A stretch of DNA of 64,000 nucleotides, from assembly GCA_017311315.1 (NCBI GenBank), contig CM029612.1, forward strand, positions 54,540,700 through 54,604,699, given 5' to 3'. Each line of letters opens with the position of its first letter. Positions within the stretch are counted from its first letter, which is position 1. The notes beneath the pieces are model-generated. The model did not search any database. It was not told the DNA's origin and was given only the letters and a program-made list of their open reading frames with translations. The DNA comes from Dendrocalamus latiflorus (Eukaryota > Streptophyta > Magnoliopsida > Poales > Poaceae). Shown piece by piece: positions 1 through 12,500 of the stretch. The translations under genes were made by a program, and so were the position numbers.

Positions 1-279
1 CAAAACTCAATCTAGTATAATGTTAAAGTGTAGCAAATTTAAGTTATTGCTTGTCATGGGCTATGTTGCTTAATATGCTTATAATGTAAGGCACGACGTA
101 AAACTCAAGAGGCTAGCGTATCAGTGTTTGTGATGTGCTGGTATGTTTACGGCCAAGCTTTGTTTATTTTTCTTGCTTAGTATTACAACGTATACCATTG
201 TTTTTGTGCTAAAACGTTAAGTTTCATTTAAATGTTGAGAATGTAGAATGGGGAGATGAGTTGATAGTGTTTGGAATGT
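1..279. other. AT-rich intergenic sequence, no gene seen
   Basis: I find no open frame, splice-like structure or repeat end that I can support before the MITE that starts near 280. Confidence 0.5.
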
Positions 280-572
280 CTAGGGTTGTGATCAAAATGG
301 CTGAAAAGCCCGTGGCTTATGGCTGAAAACACTGTAGCTGGCTGAAAAAAGCACTGTAGCTGACAGAGGCTTATTTACCATAATTAAATTTAAAAAAATT
401 TAAAAATAGAAAAAACATGTTAGCCCATTATGTATAATACAAACAAATACGAGGAAAAAAGAACCGGTAAAAAAACTCAAAAAAAGCCAAAAGTTCAGAA
501 AAAGACGAAATTTATGAATAGTGCAAAAATAAGCTGAAGCCAAAAGCTCAAGCCATTTTGATCACAACCTAG
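280..572 (+). mobile_element. MITE, family 1, copy 1
   Basis: The short element ends in an inverted repeat: CTAGGGTTGTGATCAAAATG on the left and its near-complement CATTTTGATCACAACCTAG on the right. The core is recognisable by GGCTTATGGCTGAAAACA, two CACTGTAGCTG repeats, TGTTAGCCCATTA and ATACAAACAAATAC. The same core recurs at 8007-8275 in the same orientation and at 63347-63623 in the opposite orientation. It carries no coding capacity. I cannot assign the superfamily because no clear target-site duplication is visible. Confidence 0.7.
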
Positions 573-779
573 TTTTCAAAAATCCAAGGTGTTTTTCAGT
601 GTGTTGCAACCGCCGCAATGTACAAACGCTCAGATCATTGTTAGAACGTCGCACTTGTATGTAGCAACTAGCAAGTTCCAAGCGAAATTTGTATTGAATC
701 CTCTGTAGAAAAAAACATGGCAAAGCTATCATGAGGTGGAATTAAAAGGATTATATCAATAAAAAAAGGAAAAAAAAAA

Positions 780-861
780 CGTCGACAGCAGGATTCGAAC
801 CTGCGCAGGCAAAGCCCAACAGATTTCGAGTCTGTCTCCTTAACCACTCGGACATATCGAC
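780..861 (-). tRNA. tRNA-Ser(CGA): tRNA-Ser (anticodon CGA)
   Basis: Read on the minus strand from 861, the acceptor stem GTCGATA pairs with TGTCGAC (one G-T), followed by discriminator G at 780. The anticodon loop reads ACTCGAAATC, giving anticodon CGA for UCG codons. There is a long class II variable arm typical of tRNA-Ser. The T arm is GCAGG-TTCGAAT-CCTGC, which includes the B box, and the A box lies around TGTCCGAGTGGTTAAGG. No intron is present. A run of nine T follows immediately on the transcribed strand and would serve as the Pol III terminator. CCA is not encoded, as expected for a nuclear gene. Confidence 0.97.
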
Positions 862-1927
862 TTTGCACTCCCTGGGGCCTTAATTTTGTACTAAGTAAAA
901 GCACAGCTTAAATGCATGTTCCGCTGAACTCATTTTCATACTAGAAGGGAGATGGTTAAAGCTTAATTTTACACTATGGTTGGACCGGCCAAACATGGCG
1001 TACTGCGAGATCAGACCCTCGATCGTATTTACAGCAGGAAAGCTTCGGATGCTTTACTTCCAATTGAGTAATGACGATCCAATGCCCCATATATGCTCAC
1101 AGAATGCATGATTAAATCGTGATGACCAACAATGGCAACGCCATCAAACTAGCAACATATTCAGAACAGGGGCTTCTGCTCTGAGTGCGTTGCGCTAGTG
1201 TTACTGATGCCATTGCGTATGCATGGAGATTACCATCTGTCAGAAATCAGTGCTAGCTATATTTGCAGCATTCGACAACGAAGTGAATGATATTGGTAGA
1301 GAGTCAACAGGTCCAACTTGAACAAAACGAATCATCACAACACTGGTTTGTATTGACACGAATCATCACAACACTGGAGCGGCACCAGGAGCGAGGCCGC
1401 TGGTGGAAAGGATCTGGATCTGACGGAGCGGGGGTGGTGGTTGCAGCGGGGGCTTCAGGAGGGTGGGGGGAGGTTGGGGCGGTGAACGCCCCGACTGGAT
1501 TGGCCGGCGGCGGGTTGGGGAAGGGCATCGCCCGGGGAGTCATGGGAGCATTGAAAGCTATTGCTTACTTTGAAGATAATAATAGATTAAGGTGTAGTAA
1601 TCAATTATTCTGCGACTCTTCAGAGCATCTTTGTAGTTCTGTCTGTCATGCACTTATTCCTCATGACCAAATCAACCTTGGCATTACAGTATACAGTGGC
1701 AGCTAATTATGTCAACTCTATATTTTGATCCATTAGAATTTCAGAAAACACAAAATTTGAAGAAAAAAAATGTAATATACATTTCTACATTGAATCTCAT
1801 CTACAGAATTTATTCAGCCTTCCACCTACTCATTAGCTACATGGACTGAAAATGCGGTATGCTGAAAGTAAGGTGTTTACATAAGAAAACAGAGCAACTG
1901 GGGAATTGTTCATAACAAAATCTACAG
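862..1927. other. Intergenic region between tRNA-Ser and the WAK-like kinase
   Basis: This includes the downstream flank of the kinase gene. A GC-rich island near 1380-1550 is open in both strands but shows low-complexity Gly/Ala or Pro-rich composition and no recognised domain, so I do not call a gene. Confidence 0.4.
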
Positions 1928-4900
1928 TCAGCGAGGAAATTCTGCCGACGATATCATTTCTTGCTCCATGGTATAGCACCTAGAGACAACCTGAGACGCT
2001 GGATTAGCAACAAGACCAAATTCAACATTCTTGGTCATGGTCAGAGAAGTAGATTTGGACTTTGGAGTTGATAATGGCTTGGTTTCGCTGTCCCTTCGTA
2101 GCTCCTTTTTGTATGTTCTAGATTTCCTAGCTCTTAGGAGTTGCAATGTTAACTCCACTTCTTTCATTTTAGGTCTCTGTTCTCCTTTAGTCCTTAAGCA
2201 CATCTCTGCAACTGAAGCAATCTCATCAATTTCTGTTTGGCTGGCTTCCTCTACAACTTGAGCATCCAATATATCCATTATAGTATTGTCTTGTAGTCCT
2301 CGAAGGAAGTAATGACACAAGTTCTGCTTTTCACCAAGACAGTTGAGGAAAATTGGCTTCTTCCTTGTTAGGAGCTCAACAAGTATCACTCCAAAACTAT
2401 AAACGTCACTCTTCTCAGTTAATTGGCCTGTATAGTAATATTCTGGATCTAAGTACCCAAATGTCCCCTGAACAATTGTAACCACATGAGTCTGGTCAAT
2501 GGAAATGGATCTGGAAGCACCAAAATCTGAAACCTTTGTAGTGAAAGTGCCATCCATGAGTATATTGGTCGATTTCACATCTCTATGAAAGATTGGCATT
2601 GCAGCAGAAGAATGGAGGTAAGCAAGTGCCCCTGCACTCTCTAGAGCAATCCTGATACGATCATCCCACGTTAACAAGCATTTGGAGCTCAGATCGCCAT
2701 GAAGAAGGTCATGAAGTGTGCCATTAGAGATGAATTCATACACGAGAAGAGGCACCTCGGACTCAAGGCAACAGCCGAAAAGTTTCACCACATTGCGATG
2801 AATAATTTGAGACAGGATGGCGACCTCATTAACAAATTGGTCAATCTCACTCTGCTCCACAATTTTGGACTTTTTGATGGCCACCACCCGTTGATCAGAT
2901 AAAATCCCCTTATAAACTGTGCCGTGGCCTCCATGTCCGACAATACGTGTTGAGTCAAAGTTGTTGCTTGCTTTCTCTAGCTCTTCCAAGGAAAATATTC
3001 TTGTGTTATGTGTAACACTTTCACTGGACGAGATGAGCTGCTCCAAGAGTAGGCCTTTGTTTTTTCGGAAGTATGCCCTTCGAATTCTCTTTTGAGTGCC
3101 TCTCTTCCATCTTTTGACTAATACAAATGCACTTAATGTAAGAGCTAGAACTCCAAAACCACTGCTAATCCCAATAGCAACTCCTACATGAATATTTGCA
3201 ACAAATCAAGTTTTATTTTTGACAATTGGAATGCGTAGGACAGAAAATGATAAGGAAAGCCTGACATACCCAAAAGAAGATTTTGCCGCTTATTGGAAGT
3301 GCACTGCCTTCTTACTGGATCAAAAGACATGCCATGAGGGCAACAACTATAGCTTCCTTTCAAGTTATGGCACGTCCCATTACAATAGTTTGGTATCATA
3401 CACTCATCAATATCTGCAAATAGAATGCTAAATGTAAATTGGAGTGGATATAATATCACTTTTGATGGTCCTACTTGCTTTCAAACACACACACACACAC
3501 ATTAGTATTTGCAAATAGCATACAGTAAAATTCAACGGATAACATATCACTTTCTTCAAACATTCCATGTTAAATCTCCATATTCTTGTTGCATACCATA
3601 AAATAGAATGCACTACATACAAGAAAGAATTGCGTACCTGTACATCCATTTTGGACATAAGGATTTCCTTCAAAGCCAACAGAGCACTTGCAACGATAAC
3701 CGATGTAGAGTCCCCCATATGTAACACCAAGACATTCGCTGTTCATGCTAAGGCATGCATACACACTCTTGTTTTTTGCATTTTCACATGTCAAATTGGT
3801 CACGGCCCACCTCCAAACACCGTATTCTTCAGATAAGTCAGACTTTTCCAAACCATAAATTAATTGCTGGCCAAAATATCCAGAACCACCATAGTATACT
3901 GATAGAAACTTTGTGTTGGCATCTTCAAATTCTGAAAGCTTATTAACATACAGGAGTCCGTCGTCTAAGGAAATATTTGTCACTTCATATTTTGCAGGTG
4001 GTCTTCCAATAAGAGTGCGATTGGACACGCAATTCAGTTGAAATCTCCTTTTAGCAAAACAGCCCGGCTCAAGCCCAAAAGGGAAAGGAATGCTAGTTCT
4101 GCCACATGATCTAGAACAATTCATTTTTGGGGTAGGGTTATACTCTGTTCCAGTTAAGAAATGTTAGTAACACAAAATATGTAATGATGTAACAATCAAT
4201 AAAGAAAAGAAACACTGTAGACAGAGAGACAGGAAAGAAACAACGAGAATCAGGAGGTAAAATTTCTCCATACATTCATATTTAAGGTCCCTAATTATCC
4301 TTTCCAGTACATTCTTAAAACATCACACATTGAATGAGCAAACAATCACAAAAATTGGGGGCTGGAAGAGTGTATCTAGAGCTAGAGGTTTGTATGTACC
4401 TTGTTTGCAATCATCAAGAAGGTAGGGATTGCCATTATCGGAATTGCCGGAGCAAGTACAAGAGTAGCCTCCATTTGCCACATCCACGCAATTGCTACTG
4501 CCGCAGGCACACTGCGTCTTATCATCGAACCGAGCGCTTGGACAATTTGGTCTGTCTGTGATGACAGTGGAGAGGTACGCCGAGGAAGCACCAACGGTGC
4601 TCGCATTTATCTTATCTGACAAGAGATCCGCAACACTAAACCTATACGGATAGAAGGTTAAGAAAGCCTTGATGGTCAAATTAGCAAAGGGCTGTGGTAC
4701 TGTCTCATTGTTCTTAACGATGGTCACTCTAAAGCCTCGAAACAACACCGGGAACGTGACAGTGCAGCAACCCATCCCGTTGCAAATCCCTCCTTCCGTT
4801 GCCGTGAGCATGGCCGCCATGGAGGCGCACTTGATCGTGCAATGGCCTAGAAGGTCGCCGGTGTCAGGGTGAAACAGGTAGACCCCGATTCCGCAACCAA

Positions 4901-5321
4901 GGAACGCCAAGTAATTGTAAGTCTCAATGTTGAGGTTCCTCCCGGGAGAATCCCAGGACAAGTTGTAGGAGCCAACACCTGGCGTCATGGGGGGGATGGT
5001 GTACACAACAGAGGCAAGGACAGTTCCTGAAGGGAAGAGGCTAGTCACCTGAGTGGTGGTGTTGCCCAAGAAGAGCTTCCAGGGTTTGGTCGTGTTGTCG
5101 CAGGTGAGCTCGAAGCCCTCTCGGAAGCAGCCAGGCCCGACGCCGAAGGGGTAATAGATGCTCACGTTCCCACAGATTTTGGGGCAGTGCGCAAGGCTAG
5201 CGGCAGAGGGTGGAGGTGCTCCGGATGCAACCACCATGGCAGCGGATGCTAAGCTCCATGCCAACCCCAGCTGCATGATAGCTATTACAATCCCATTTGT
5301 ACAACCCATGAGATGAGACAT
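1928..5321 (-). CDS. Wall-associated receptor-like kinase (WAK-type), 942 aa
   Basis: Four exons on the minus strand: 5321-4400, 4144-3638, 3413-3270 and 3183-1928; all junctions are GT-AG and the 2829 nt close in frame. I chose ATG 5321 because the frame upstream has no other ATG and a hydrophobic signal-like segment follows. Exons 1 and 2 each carry a cysteine-rich WAK galacturonan-binding-like segment (CPKICGNVSIYYPFGVGPGC and CSRSCGRTSIPFPFGLEPGC). Exon 3 is one calcium-binding EGF module starting DIDEC. Exon 4 holds a transmembrane helix, the WAK hallmark KNKGLLLEQLIS, and a complete Ser/Thr kinase: GHGGHGTVYKG loop, VAIKK lysine, HRDVKSTNIL catalytic loop, DFGAS. The family sits in the plasma membrane, binds wall pectin and signals in growth and defence. 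It looks functional; the ligand is unknown. Confidence 0.92.
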
Positions 5322-5652
5322 AAGAGAGCACCCTGTATTATTTAGCAGACAGCCTATCAAATACCAATGGGTATGGGGAGACTTGCTAAGCAGATGGGGA
5401 TGCTTGCTCTACATATCTGCACTCTTTACCACTCTCTTGACGGCATGGAAGACTTTCTTGTCACCACTCGCTTGACGGCATGGAAGACTTACTTGCATAG
5501 GAATTTTGTTTAGGTTGACCACACTGTTGTCCACCAAACGAAGCAGATCAGCATACACTGTTCGACCAGCTACGATGATGTGTATATACATCAACGTACT
5601 CTATTAAAGATTTGTTGACCTTTTGTAATCTTGGGCAAGACTTATCGACTTC
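5322..5652. promoter_or_regulatory. Upstream region of the WAK-like kinase
   Basis: This is the only single-copy sequence between the kinase start codon and an LTR that begins at 5653, so the proximal promoter must lie here or in the LTR. It holds an imperfect direct repeat (5431-5460 and 5465-5495) sharing CTTGACGGCATGGAAGACTT. No TATA box is certain. Confidence 0.4.
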
Positions 5653-5954
5653 TGTTAGGTACTTAGGTGACAAAGTTGTACAGGATCGATGTGATTCCCA
5701 ATTGTGACTGCAACCTAGGAATGAACCCTTGGCCCATTGTAGACAACTTACCACTAGATTATAAATAGGGAGCTATATTGGCTGTTTTGTACACGTATAA
5801 GAAAGAAAGCAATAAAAAAGATCAGGAGTTCTCTCTATCTCTGAGTTTCAATCTACTATTTCTGTCTTCTGTGATTGACAATTTGTTTTTGCATAGCAGA
5901 GGAATTAATCGGATTGGTCGTCTGCGACGGTTCCTTAACACGTTATCAGCACGA
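5653..5954 (+). repeat. Copia-type 5' LTR plus primer-binding site (truncated element)
   Basis: The LTR runs from TGTTAGG at 5653 to ..TTAACA at 5940 (288 bp), with a TATA box (TATAAATAG) near 5760. It is followed directly by CGTTATCAGCACGA, which resembles the initiator-Met primer site seen in some Copia elements. It is related to the LTR at 24854-25099: both share AGAAAGAAAGCAATAAA, GTTTCAATCTACTATTT and GCGACGGTTCCT. No gag or pol follows, so the element is truncated, probably by later transposon insertion. Confidence 0.72.
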
Positions 5955-6880
5955 ATTGCTCCGGTGAATTGAAAGGTAATTATCGAAGCATTAGTAGATT
6001 GAATTGTCTATATCTAGATCGCTCTAAATTCCGCGGATTTCACTTTCTAGATTATTTTTCTACGGTGCAAATCCACTCTAATCTACCACGAGCAAACTTG
6101 AAGTCGCCGGCACAATGTCGATCGGTAGATTATATGAAAGATTAAATGTTGATTGCACTGTAGATTGAAACGAAAAGGAAAAAACCATGCACAGCCGGCC
6201 TCGTACGGTCGCCATGCGTAAATTTGGCCGCCGGCCTCCTTTTGCACGCCACCCCGCACGTGCTGGTCTCGAAGTCGCTGCTCGAAGCCGCTGCTCAGGG
6301 CCGTCGGCCGCTCGCGTGCCACCCCATACGCGCCGGCCCCGATGTAGCCGCCCAAAGGCGCTGCCCACCCGAAGCCGCCACTCGGGGCTGCCGGCTGAAG
6401 CAACGGGTGGAGCTGGCCGACCGCACTGCCGCCTCGGGATCCGCGCCGCGCATGGCCACTAGAGTGCCGCCTTGGCTTCCCCGCACGGCCGCTAGAAGCG
6501 CCACCACGGCTTCCCCGCACGGCCACCCGAAATAGCCGCTCGGCGTCGCCCTCTAAGCTGGCCGCCGGCCTTCCCCTCGCGCACCGGCCTGCACACCGAC
6601 CAGCTCCCGAAGCAGTCGCCCGAGGCCGACCCCGCCGCTCCGCTCGGCCGCCTCCCGTGCTCGAAGTTGAGGCCGTCGCTGACACGTCGTTGCCGCCCGA
6701 AGCACCGTCGACACATCAACTGCTGCCCGAGGCCCGCCGCCGCTCAGGGCCACCCCCTTGGCATGCTGCCCAAGCCGGCCGCTCGGGTTGCCGCTGCCAT
6801 CGAAGAAACAGGGGTAGGGGAAGCTCTACCCCCGTTCTTTTGAGCCGGCCGAGAGCGGGCCATTTGGGCCAGGAGCAAAT
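5955..6880. other. Transposon-derived GC-rich sequence, no recognisable gene
   Basis: The first part is probably Copia leader. From about 6180 to 6860 it is very GC-rich, with overlapping Arg/Ala/Gly-rich frames on both strands (the longest is about 200 codons, minus strand 6083-6685). None resembles a known protein. It most likely belongs to the CACTA element whose end lies at 7230. Confidence 0.4.
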
Positions 6881-7230
6881 GGGCCCGACGCATTTCCAAA
6901 CCGTCTGTGATATGAGCGATATCACAGACGATTTTTATTATTAACCGTCTGTGATATGGTGTATATCACAGACGGTTCGGAACTCTGAACCGTCTGCGAT
7001 ATGAACCATATCACAAACAGTTAATAACAAAAATTACCATATCACAAACAGTTAATAACAAAAATTGTCTGTGATATCGCTCATATCACAGATGGTTTTT
7101 ATTAAAAATCGTCTGTATTGTATGTTATCATAGGCGGTGTAGAAGCCATCTGTGATAGCCACCTATTATCATTGACACATAAACGCAAACATTTCAGGAA
7201 CCATCTGTGATGACGGTGTCTGTAGTAGTG
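6880..7230 (-). mobile_element. CACTA (En/Spm-like) element terminus
   Basis: On the minus strand the element begins CACTACTACAGACACCG at 7230, the defining CACTA terminus. Behind it lies an array of subterminal repeats built on CCGTCTGTGATAT in both orientations (about eight copies from 6901 to 7112), typical of transposase-binding sites. The three bases outside the end are TGA on the plus strand, a possible target duplication. I could not find the opposite end in the window, so the left limit is uncertain. It interrupts the prohibitin pseudogene. Confidence 0.8.
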
Positions 7231-8908
7231 TGATGGACACATCATCCAGAGCAACATTGAAGTTTCTAGCCCTCTCAGTCAGAATCTTCCTAATCTCCCT
7301 GCTCACAGCCTGCGGTTGGATAAAGGATAAGTTGCTATCATATCCTAGTCAGATCAACTATTATCTAGCATAGCATGGAAACATATTTAAACACAATAAA
7401 TATGATGAAATGGTACCTCTCTCTGTGTGATTAGCTGACTGGCATTGTATTGGGCAACCACAGCTTTGAGTGTTTCATGAATGATTGAAGGCAAAACTCT
7501 CTCATTGAAGTTCTCCCCCAGGGTCCTGTAGATCGTGTAAGGATACGAAGACTAATTCTCCCCTGTCCAAGATATCAAGTGGTATCAAATATACCAAAGG
7601 AGTTGATGTGTCAATGTTCAAAACAAGAAAGTTGCATCTAAACACGTACGAACACAACTAATTCAAATGGTCAATACAAGTTAAAATTGCTTAGTATGAG
7701 CAAATCGTCTTAAATGGTGATGGCAACATATTGTGATGAAGCAAAAACTGGATTGTTGATCACTATTAATAGATTAAGGGGCTCCGTAAAGGAGTTGAAA
7801 AATTAATTCACAAATCAGCACATACTTTTTAAGTGGGCGGTCTTACAAAGAGCTAAAATAGCATCCTAAATTACATTTACTCGGGCATTTCCGAAGATCA
7901 AAAACACCCTCAGAACATATTAACATGAAAAACCCTACACAAATTGAAATGCATCGTTCAGTTAGTGAAGTGACAGTCTATCGACTGTCGAGGGGTGTAT
8001 AAGTGGTGATCGGTTCGGCTTAAAAGCTTATGGCTTATGGCTGAAAACATTGTAGCTGGCTGAAAAAAGCACTGTAGCTGGCAGAGGCTTATTTAGCATA
8101 ATTAAATTTAAAAATATAAAAAATATGTTAGCCCATTACGTATAATACAAACAAATACAGGAAAAAAAAGAACCGGCAAAAAAGCTCAACAAAAAGCCAA
8201 AAGTTCAGAAAAAAGACAAAATTTATGAATAGTGAAAAATAAACCAGAAGCCGAAGCCGAAGCCGAATTGATGAGGGCCGAGTCAACCAAAGTTTGACTT
8301 CCTCCATTGCAGGTACCATAGCAACTGTTGTAACGGTAACAGCACTCTGAAATGATAACTCCAAACTAGCATGCCAAACCATCCACATGTCAGTAACGCT
8401 AAACAGTTCAGGCTACAATTACATCATCTCAACGAGGCAGATCCCTTGGTCCCAAATTAAGTGATTAAGCATGCACATCAAAATAAGCAGTAAATTCACA
8501 CGTCTGTGCTAGAATTAGTAAACTACAACTTCCAAGTACAATGATCGAAGAAAGAGCGTGTTACCATCTGGAGATCCCGGCTTCCGGAAGTGCTCTCGAC
8601 ACGAGGTTGGGGCGGGCTCGGACATCGTAGATGATGGGCGGGCCTCTCGAACCATGGGATGATCAGGTGAGTCCCTTCAGGGTGCACCTGCACTGCACGG
8701 AGCACACAAATCGCAAGTCAAATGCGAACCCAATCAATCACACGCCTCGCTAAAACAACTCTATAGATCGAGGGTTGCCTTGTCCTTGATGCCCTCGGTG
8801 CGGTGCGGTTGAAGACGATGGCGCAGTGGCCGCCCTCGACGTTGAGGCTGTTCATGGCGGCGTAGACGGCCGCACCGCCACCTTGGCCAGCGCGCCCCTG
8901 AAGTTCAT
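7231..8908 (-). pseudogene. Prohibitin (PHB2-type) pseudogene, cut by a CACTA element
   Basis: Four exon remnants lie on the minus strand. Exon 1 (8908-8780) starts MNFRGALAKV and contains SLNVEGGHCAIVFNR and EGIKDK in different frames. Exon 2 (8688-8565) has PEGTHLIIPWFERP and ESTSGSRDLQM with a frame disturbance between them. Exon 3 (about 7555-7417) has IYRTLGENFNERV and AVVAQYNASQLITQRE after a deletion and frameshift. Exon 4 (7309-7231) reads AVSREIRKILTERARNFN then ALDDVSI, where the CACTA end begins. Prohibitins form inner mitochondrial membrane ring complexes. Introns and several splice sites survive, so this was a genomic duplicate, not a processed copy. The C-terminal coiled-coil part is missing. 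Intron 1 has GC in place of the donor GT. Confidence 0.88.
8007..8275 (+). mobile_element. MITE, family 1, copy 2
   Basis: It shares the core of the element at 280-572 at high identity (GGCTTATGGCTGAAAACA, CACTGTAGCTGGC, TGTTAGCCCATTACGTATAA, ATACAAACAAATAC). The imperfect ends are TGATCGGTTCGGC and GCCGAATTGATGA. It lies in the intron between exons 2 and 3 of the prohibitin pseudogene. Confidence 0.72.
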
Positions 8909-9540
8909 CTCGCCGGAAGAGATCGCCGGGGGGAAGGGTAAGGGTGGTGTTATGGGGGAGAGCTGGGAGATCATGGACGTTGGATTGTGATCGGACGGTG
9001 AAGAGAGGACCTTGGGGTTGGCTTCACATACTGGCGTACTCACTCTTGGATCTCAGCCTATTAACATGGAAGGTTCTAGAAGAAAACCGGGATGGATCCT
9101 TCAGAACTGTGCACGGCGACGTTGTCAAAGAGGTAGCATTGGTCTAACTTAGGTAAAGAAAGGAACAAAAACTTTCAGAATGATTTTGCATTTTCCGATC
9201 ATGAAACCACTCTAGTCGATCCAAGCACAGTTACTGCACACAAGCTCCAAAGCAAGAAACTTTAGAAGCCAGAAAAGCACAGAAAACTGGAGGAGTTACA
9301 CAGCCTTGCAAGTCTCCCACAACACTGGAAACATCAAATTCCAACCTCAAATCAGCTGCACACCAAACACAGGCCTCTCCTCACATCCTGGAACCACCAC
9401 TCCAGTGCTTGTCAAAGACCTTATCCACACAAAGCTCCAAAGCAAGAAAGGGGGAGGAAAGGAGAAGCAAAAGCTTTACAAGCGCTTCCCTCGGAGAACA
9501 AACAACGAAAGAAACGGCTAAGAAAGAAAACCCGTGAAAA
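8909..9540. other. Region between the prohibitin pseudogene and the GSK3-like kinase
   Basis: This holds the pseudogene's upstream flank and, from about 9540 leftward, the likely 3' UTR of the minus-strand kinase gene. A 19-bp segment (AGCTCCAAAGCAAGAAA and neighbours) occurs near 9244 and 9433. No coding region is supported. Confidence 0.4.
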
Positions 9541-12500
9541 CTAGGTGCGCAACGCCATGAACAAACTCTGCCTTCGGGCGTGCTCTGGAACCAGCCGTAC
9601 GACGACTTCTGGAGGAATGCCGTCTAGCTCTGCCAAGAGCGCAAACAATGGAGCAGTTTAGCTTATGATAAATTAGAGGCGGACAAATGCATTTCTGAAG
9701 TAGGAACATCGAAGGGAACAAACGATTAACGACTGATGCACAAAAAACTACTGCCATTCTGGAAGGCAGAAGAAAAGAAGTATTGTCTTTATTTGCTCAG
9801 AACCTTCTAACTATACCAAGTACCATTAAAAGCTAAGAAGCTAAATGCTAGTTTGTCCATGAAGAAGATCTATCAGCTTGTAGAAAGTGTTCGAAAAAGC
9901 AGAACAATACAATGAAGAAGGAAAACCTATGGTAACCAAGATACCGCTGTTCATGTCGACCACAAGCAAATCAGTAATGCTAAGGTTTGCCTGCTTCTAC
10001 TGAAATTACAGTACGATTATGCTACCTTGAGATCTGAAGTTGAAGAGAGGAGGAAGAGGACGTCCATTAGGTAGACGAGTGTTTGGATCTCTCAATTCAT
10101 CGAAGAAAGGGTGCATGCAGGCTTCCATCTAAACAATGATTCCGTAGTTAGAAGAGTATAAATGTCTCACAACATATCACATCGCCTTGTTCGTGGCAAC
10201 AAAAAGAAAAGGTCATGTGGCCTTACAGCAGTGCACCGAAGATTTGGTGAGTATTGCAGAAACCTGCTAACAAGGTCCACTGCTTCAGGTGGAAGCCTTT
10301 TTTGGAAAACCTGGATAAAAAAGAAAACTTTTGAGGTAACAAAGGAATCCTGAGAAAGTATGTTCATTTATTTTTGCGCCTGAGCATATACATGACATGG
10401 GCATTGCTAGCGTTTCTGACACTATAAGTGTGAAATTGTAAATGACAACGCTCGAGTTGGATTTTTCATTTTTTTATGTCAATCAATGTTTATTTCAATA
10501 AATATTTCACAATTTAACTGCACAGAAATCAATGTTAAAGATCTCCCTGTTCCAAAGGTATGTACCAATTGAACAGCAATTGTGCATTTTGTACCGACCA
10601 AGCAACCATGCATCCATGTTGTATGACAAGCACTATGTGCAGATTACCTTGTGCCATGGATGAGCCTTAATTTGCGGGAACTTGAACTCCGTGTAGTTTG
10701 GATTCATGCACTTAATCTCTTCCCTTGTTGGAGTACCCAAAACCTGCAAGGCACTATGACTGAACATGTCATTGTCGAGAATACAGGTCACAGGAGAAAA
10801 CAATTTAAGATGTCGTATAAAATTTCACCTTGATAATCTCAACCAGCTGATCAACTCCACTTTCCCCAGGAAACAGAGGCTACATGGATGAATGTTATCA
10901 GAACAAGCAAGAGAGCAAAAACAAAAGACTGTATGCATGTGTAAAACCTGTCCGAGAAGGAGCTCTGTCATGACACAGCCTGTGGACCACAAATCAATGG
11001 CAGTAGTATATTCAGTTGCACCAAATATGAGCTCTGGTGCCCGGTAATATCTTGAGCATATGTACGAGATGTTTGGCTCTCCTTTGACCTGTATATTTGC
11101 AAAACATTACATCACAACCACTTAAAGAAATTACCATGTCTAGGTTGGTTAATGCATTTAGTGCGCATTTGTTTATTCATTTCAAGAAAATTTAGCATGT
11201 TCATTCAGAAATCAGAAGCGCTTGTGCATTTAAATTTCTACCAAATTTAGAAGATAACTTACCAATACTTTTGCACTGCCAAAATCACATATTTTTAGCT
11301 GGTGCGTCTGTGGGTTAACCTACAGTGGAAAGATTAATAAAAATGTATTAGTAATTATTCATATGTCATCAGTAATATGTTACTGAGGTAAAGAAAGCTC
11401 AACTAGCAAAACAATTCAGAGGGAAGCAAACTCCTATGGGTATTATGGAAACCTCATTTGATTCATACTCCCTAGTAGTTCATGTACGATTCTTCATGTT
11501 CCAAAAACATATAACTAAAGTGCTAACAATTTGTTTGCTTAAATAATCCCTGATCCATGTGGTTTGTACTGTTTCTCATTATCCTTTGCATGAGGCTTAC
11601 TGCTTATAGTATGCTCAAGTATATTTCAAACCATTTGGTATGTAGGCCTAGTAGTGGACCTAGTGTGAAACAATGTAATCCACATGTGGCGCCATGGATA
11701 TTTATTCTGCCTTTCGATAAAGAACAAAATGGCTAAACATAAGTGCTCTTCCACAAGACGATACCACCAACAAGAAAAACAGTAAAACAGTAGTCTACAA
11801 TATGAAACCCTATAGTATAGGCACCAAACAATGCACATGGGATGGCTCAGCTATAGGAAATTAAATAATGCACACATGGATTGATGTTTTCAGTTTCAAA
11901 CTGTTGGGGGCCATATGTCATGTATGTGGAGCCAATCAATAATTACAATATATGGATGCATATGAACCACAAATTTAGTCCAAACTGTGCAATCAAACCT
12001 CATTTACTTTTTATGGTGTCACCGTATCATCAGAAATATGTAATAGAAAACATATGAGTACTCAATTGAACAAAAAAGCACAACAATGTTTGCCCAAGTT
12101 TACTATGACTTTAACTTTATCATGATTTGAGGGAAGTATTGCTTTCAACAGGACTAGAAAACCCTGAAAGCCTGTTGCCCACTATTCTTGAATGGAAAAT
12201 CCAGGTACATCCAAAGCAAAGTAAACCACGACTCTATTACCAACATTTTGCACCTTCTCTACTAGCTGTAGAATTTGATGTTGATATTTGCATATTTTAT
12301 TTAGTTAAACAGACAGTTGTAGAACCTCTTCATATACCAAATCAATTCTATTATATATTCCACCAGCCCAATAACATGACATCCTGCATACATTGAGGAT
12401 ATGTACAGCATAACATATTAAATATAGAAGAAAGAGTTTAAAATCTCACAAGAACGTTCTGTGGTTTGATATCACGGTGGCAGATGCCAACACAATTATG

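Noticed and set aside
1287..1706. 139-codon frame and its antisense partner near 1304-1543
   Set aside because: Low-complexity Gly/Ala or Pro-rich composition in a GC-rich island, overlapping frames on both strands, no domain and no splice partner.
6083..6685. 200-codon minus-strand frame
   Set aside because: Arg/Ala/Gly-rich translation in GC-rich transposon sequence with equally open frames in other registers; no recognisable domain.
6903..7112. Palindromic CCGTCTGTGATAT units as a regulatory operator or small-RNA locus
   Set aside because: Their position next to a CACTACTACAG terminus explains them as CACTA subterminal repeats.
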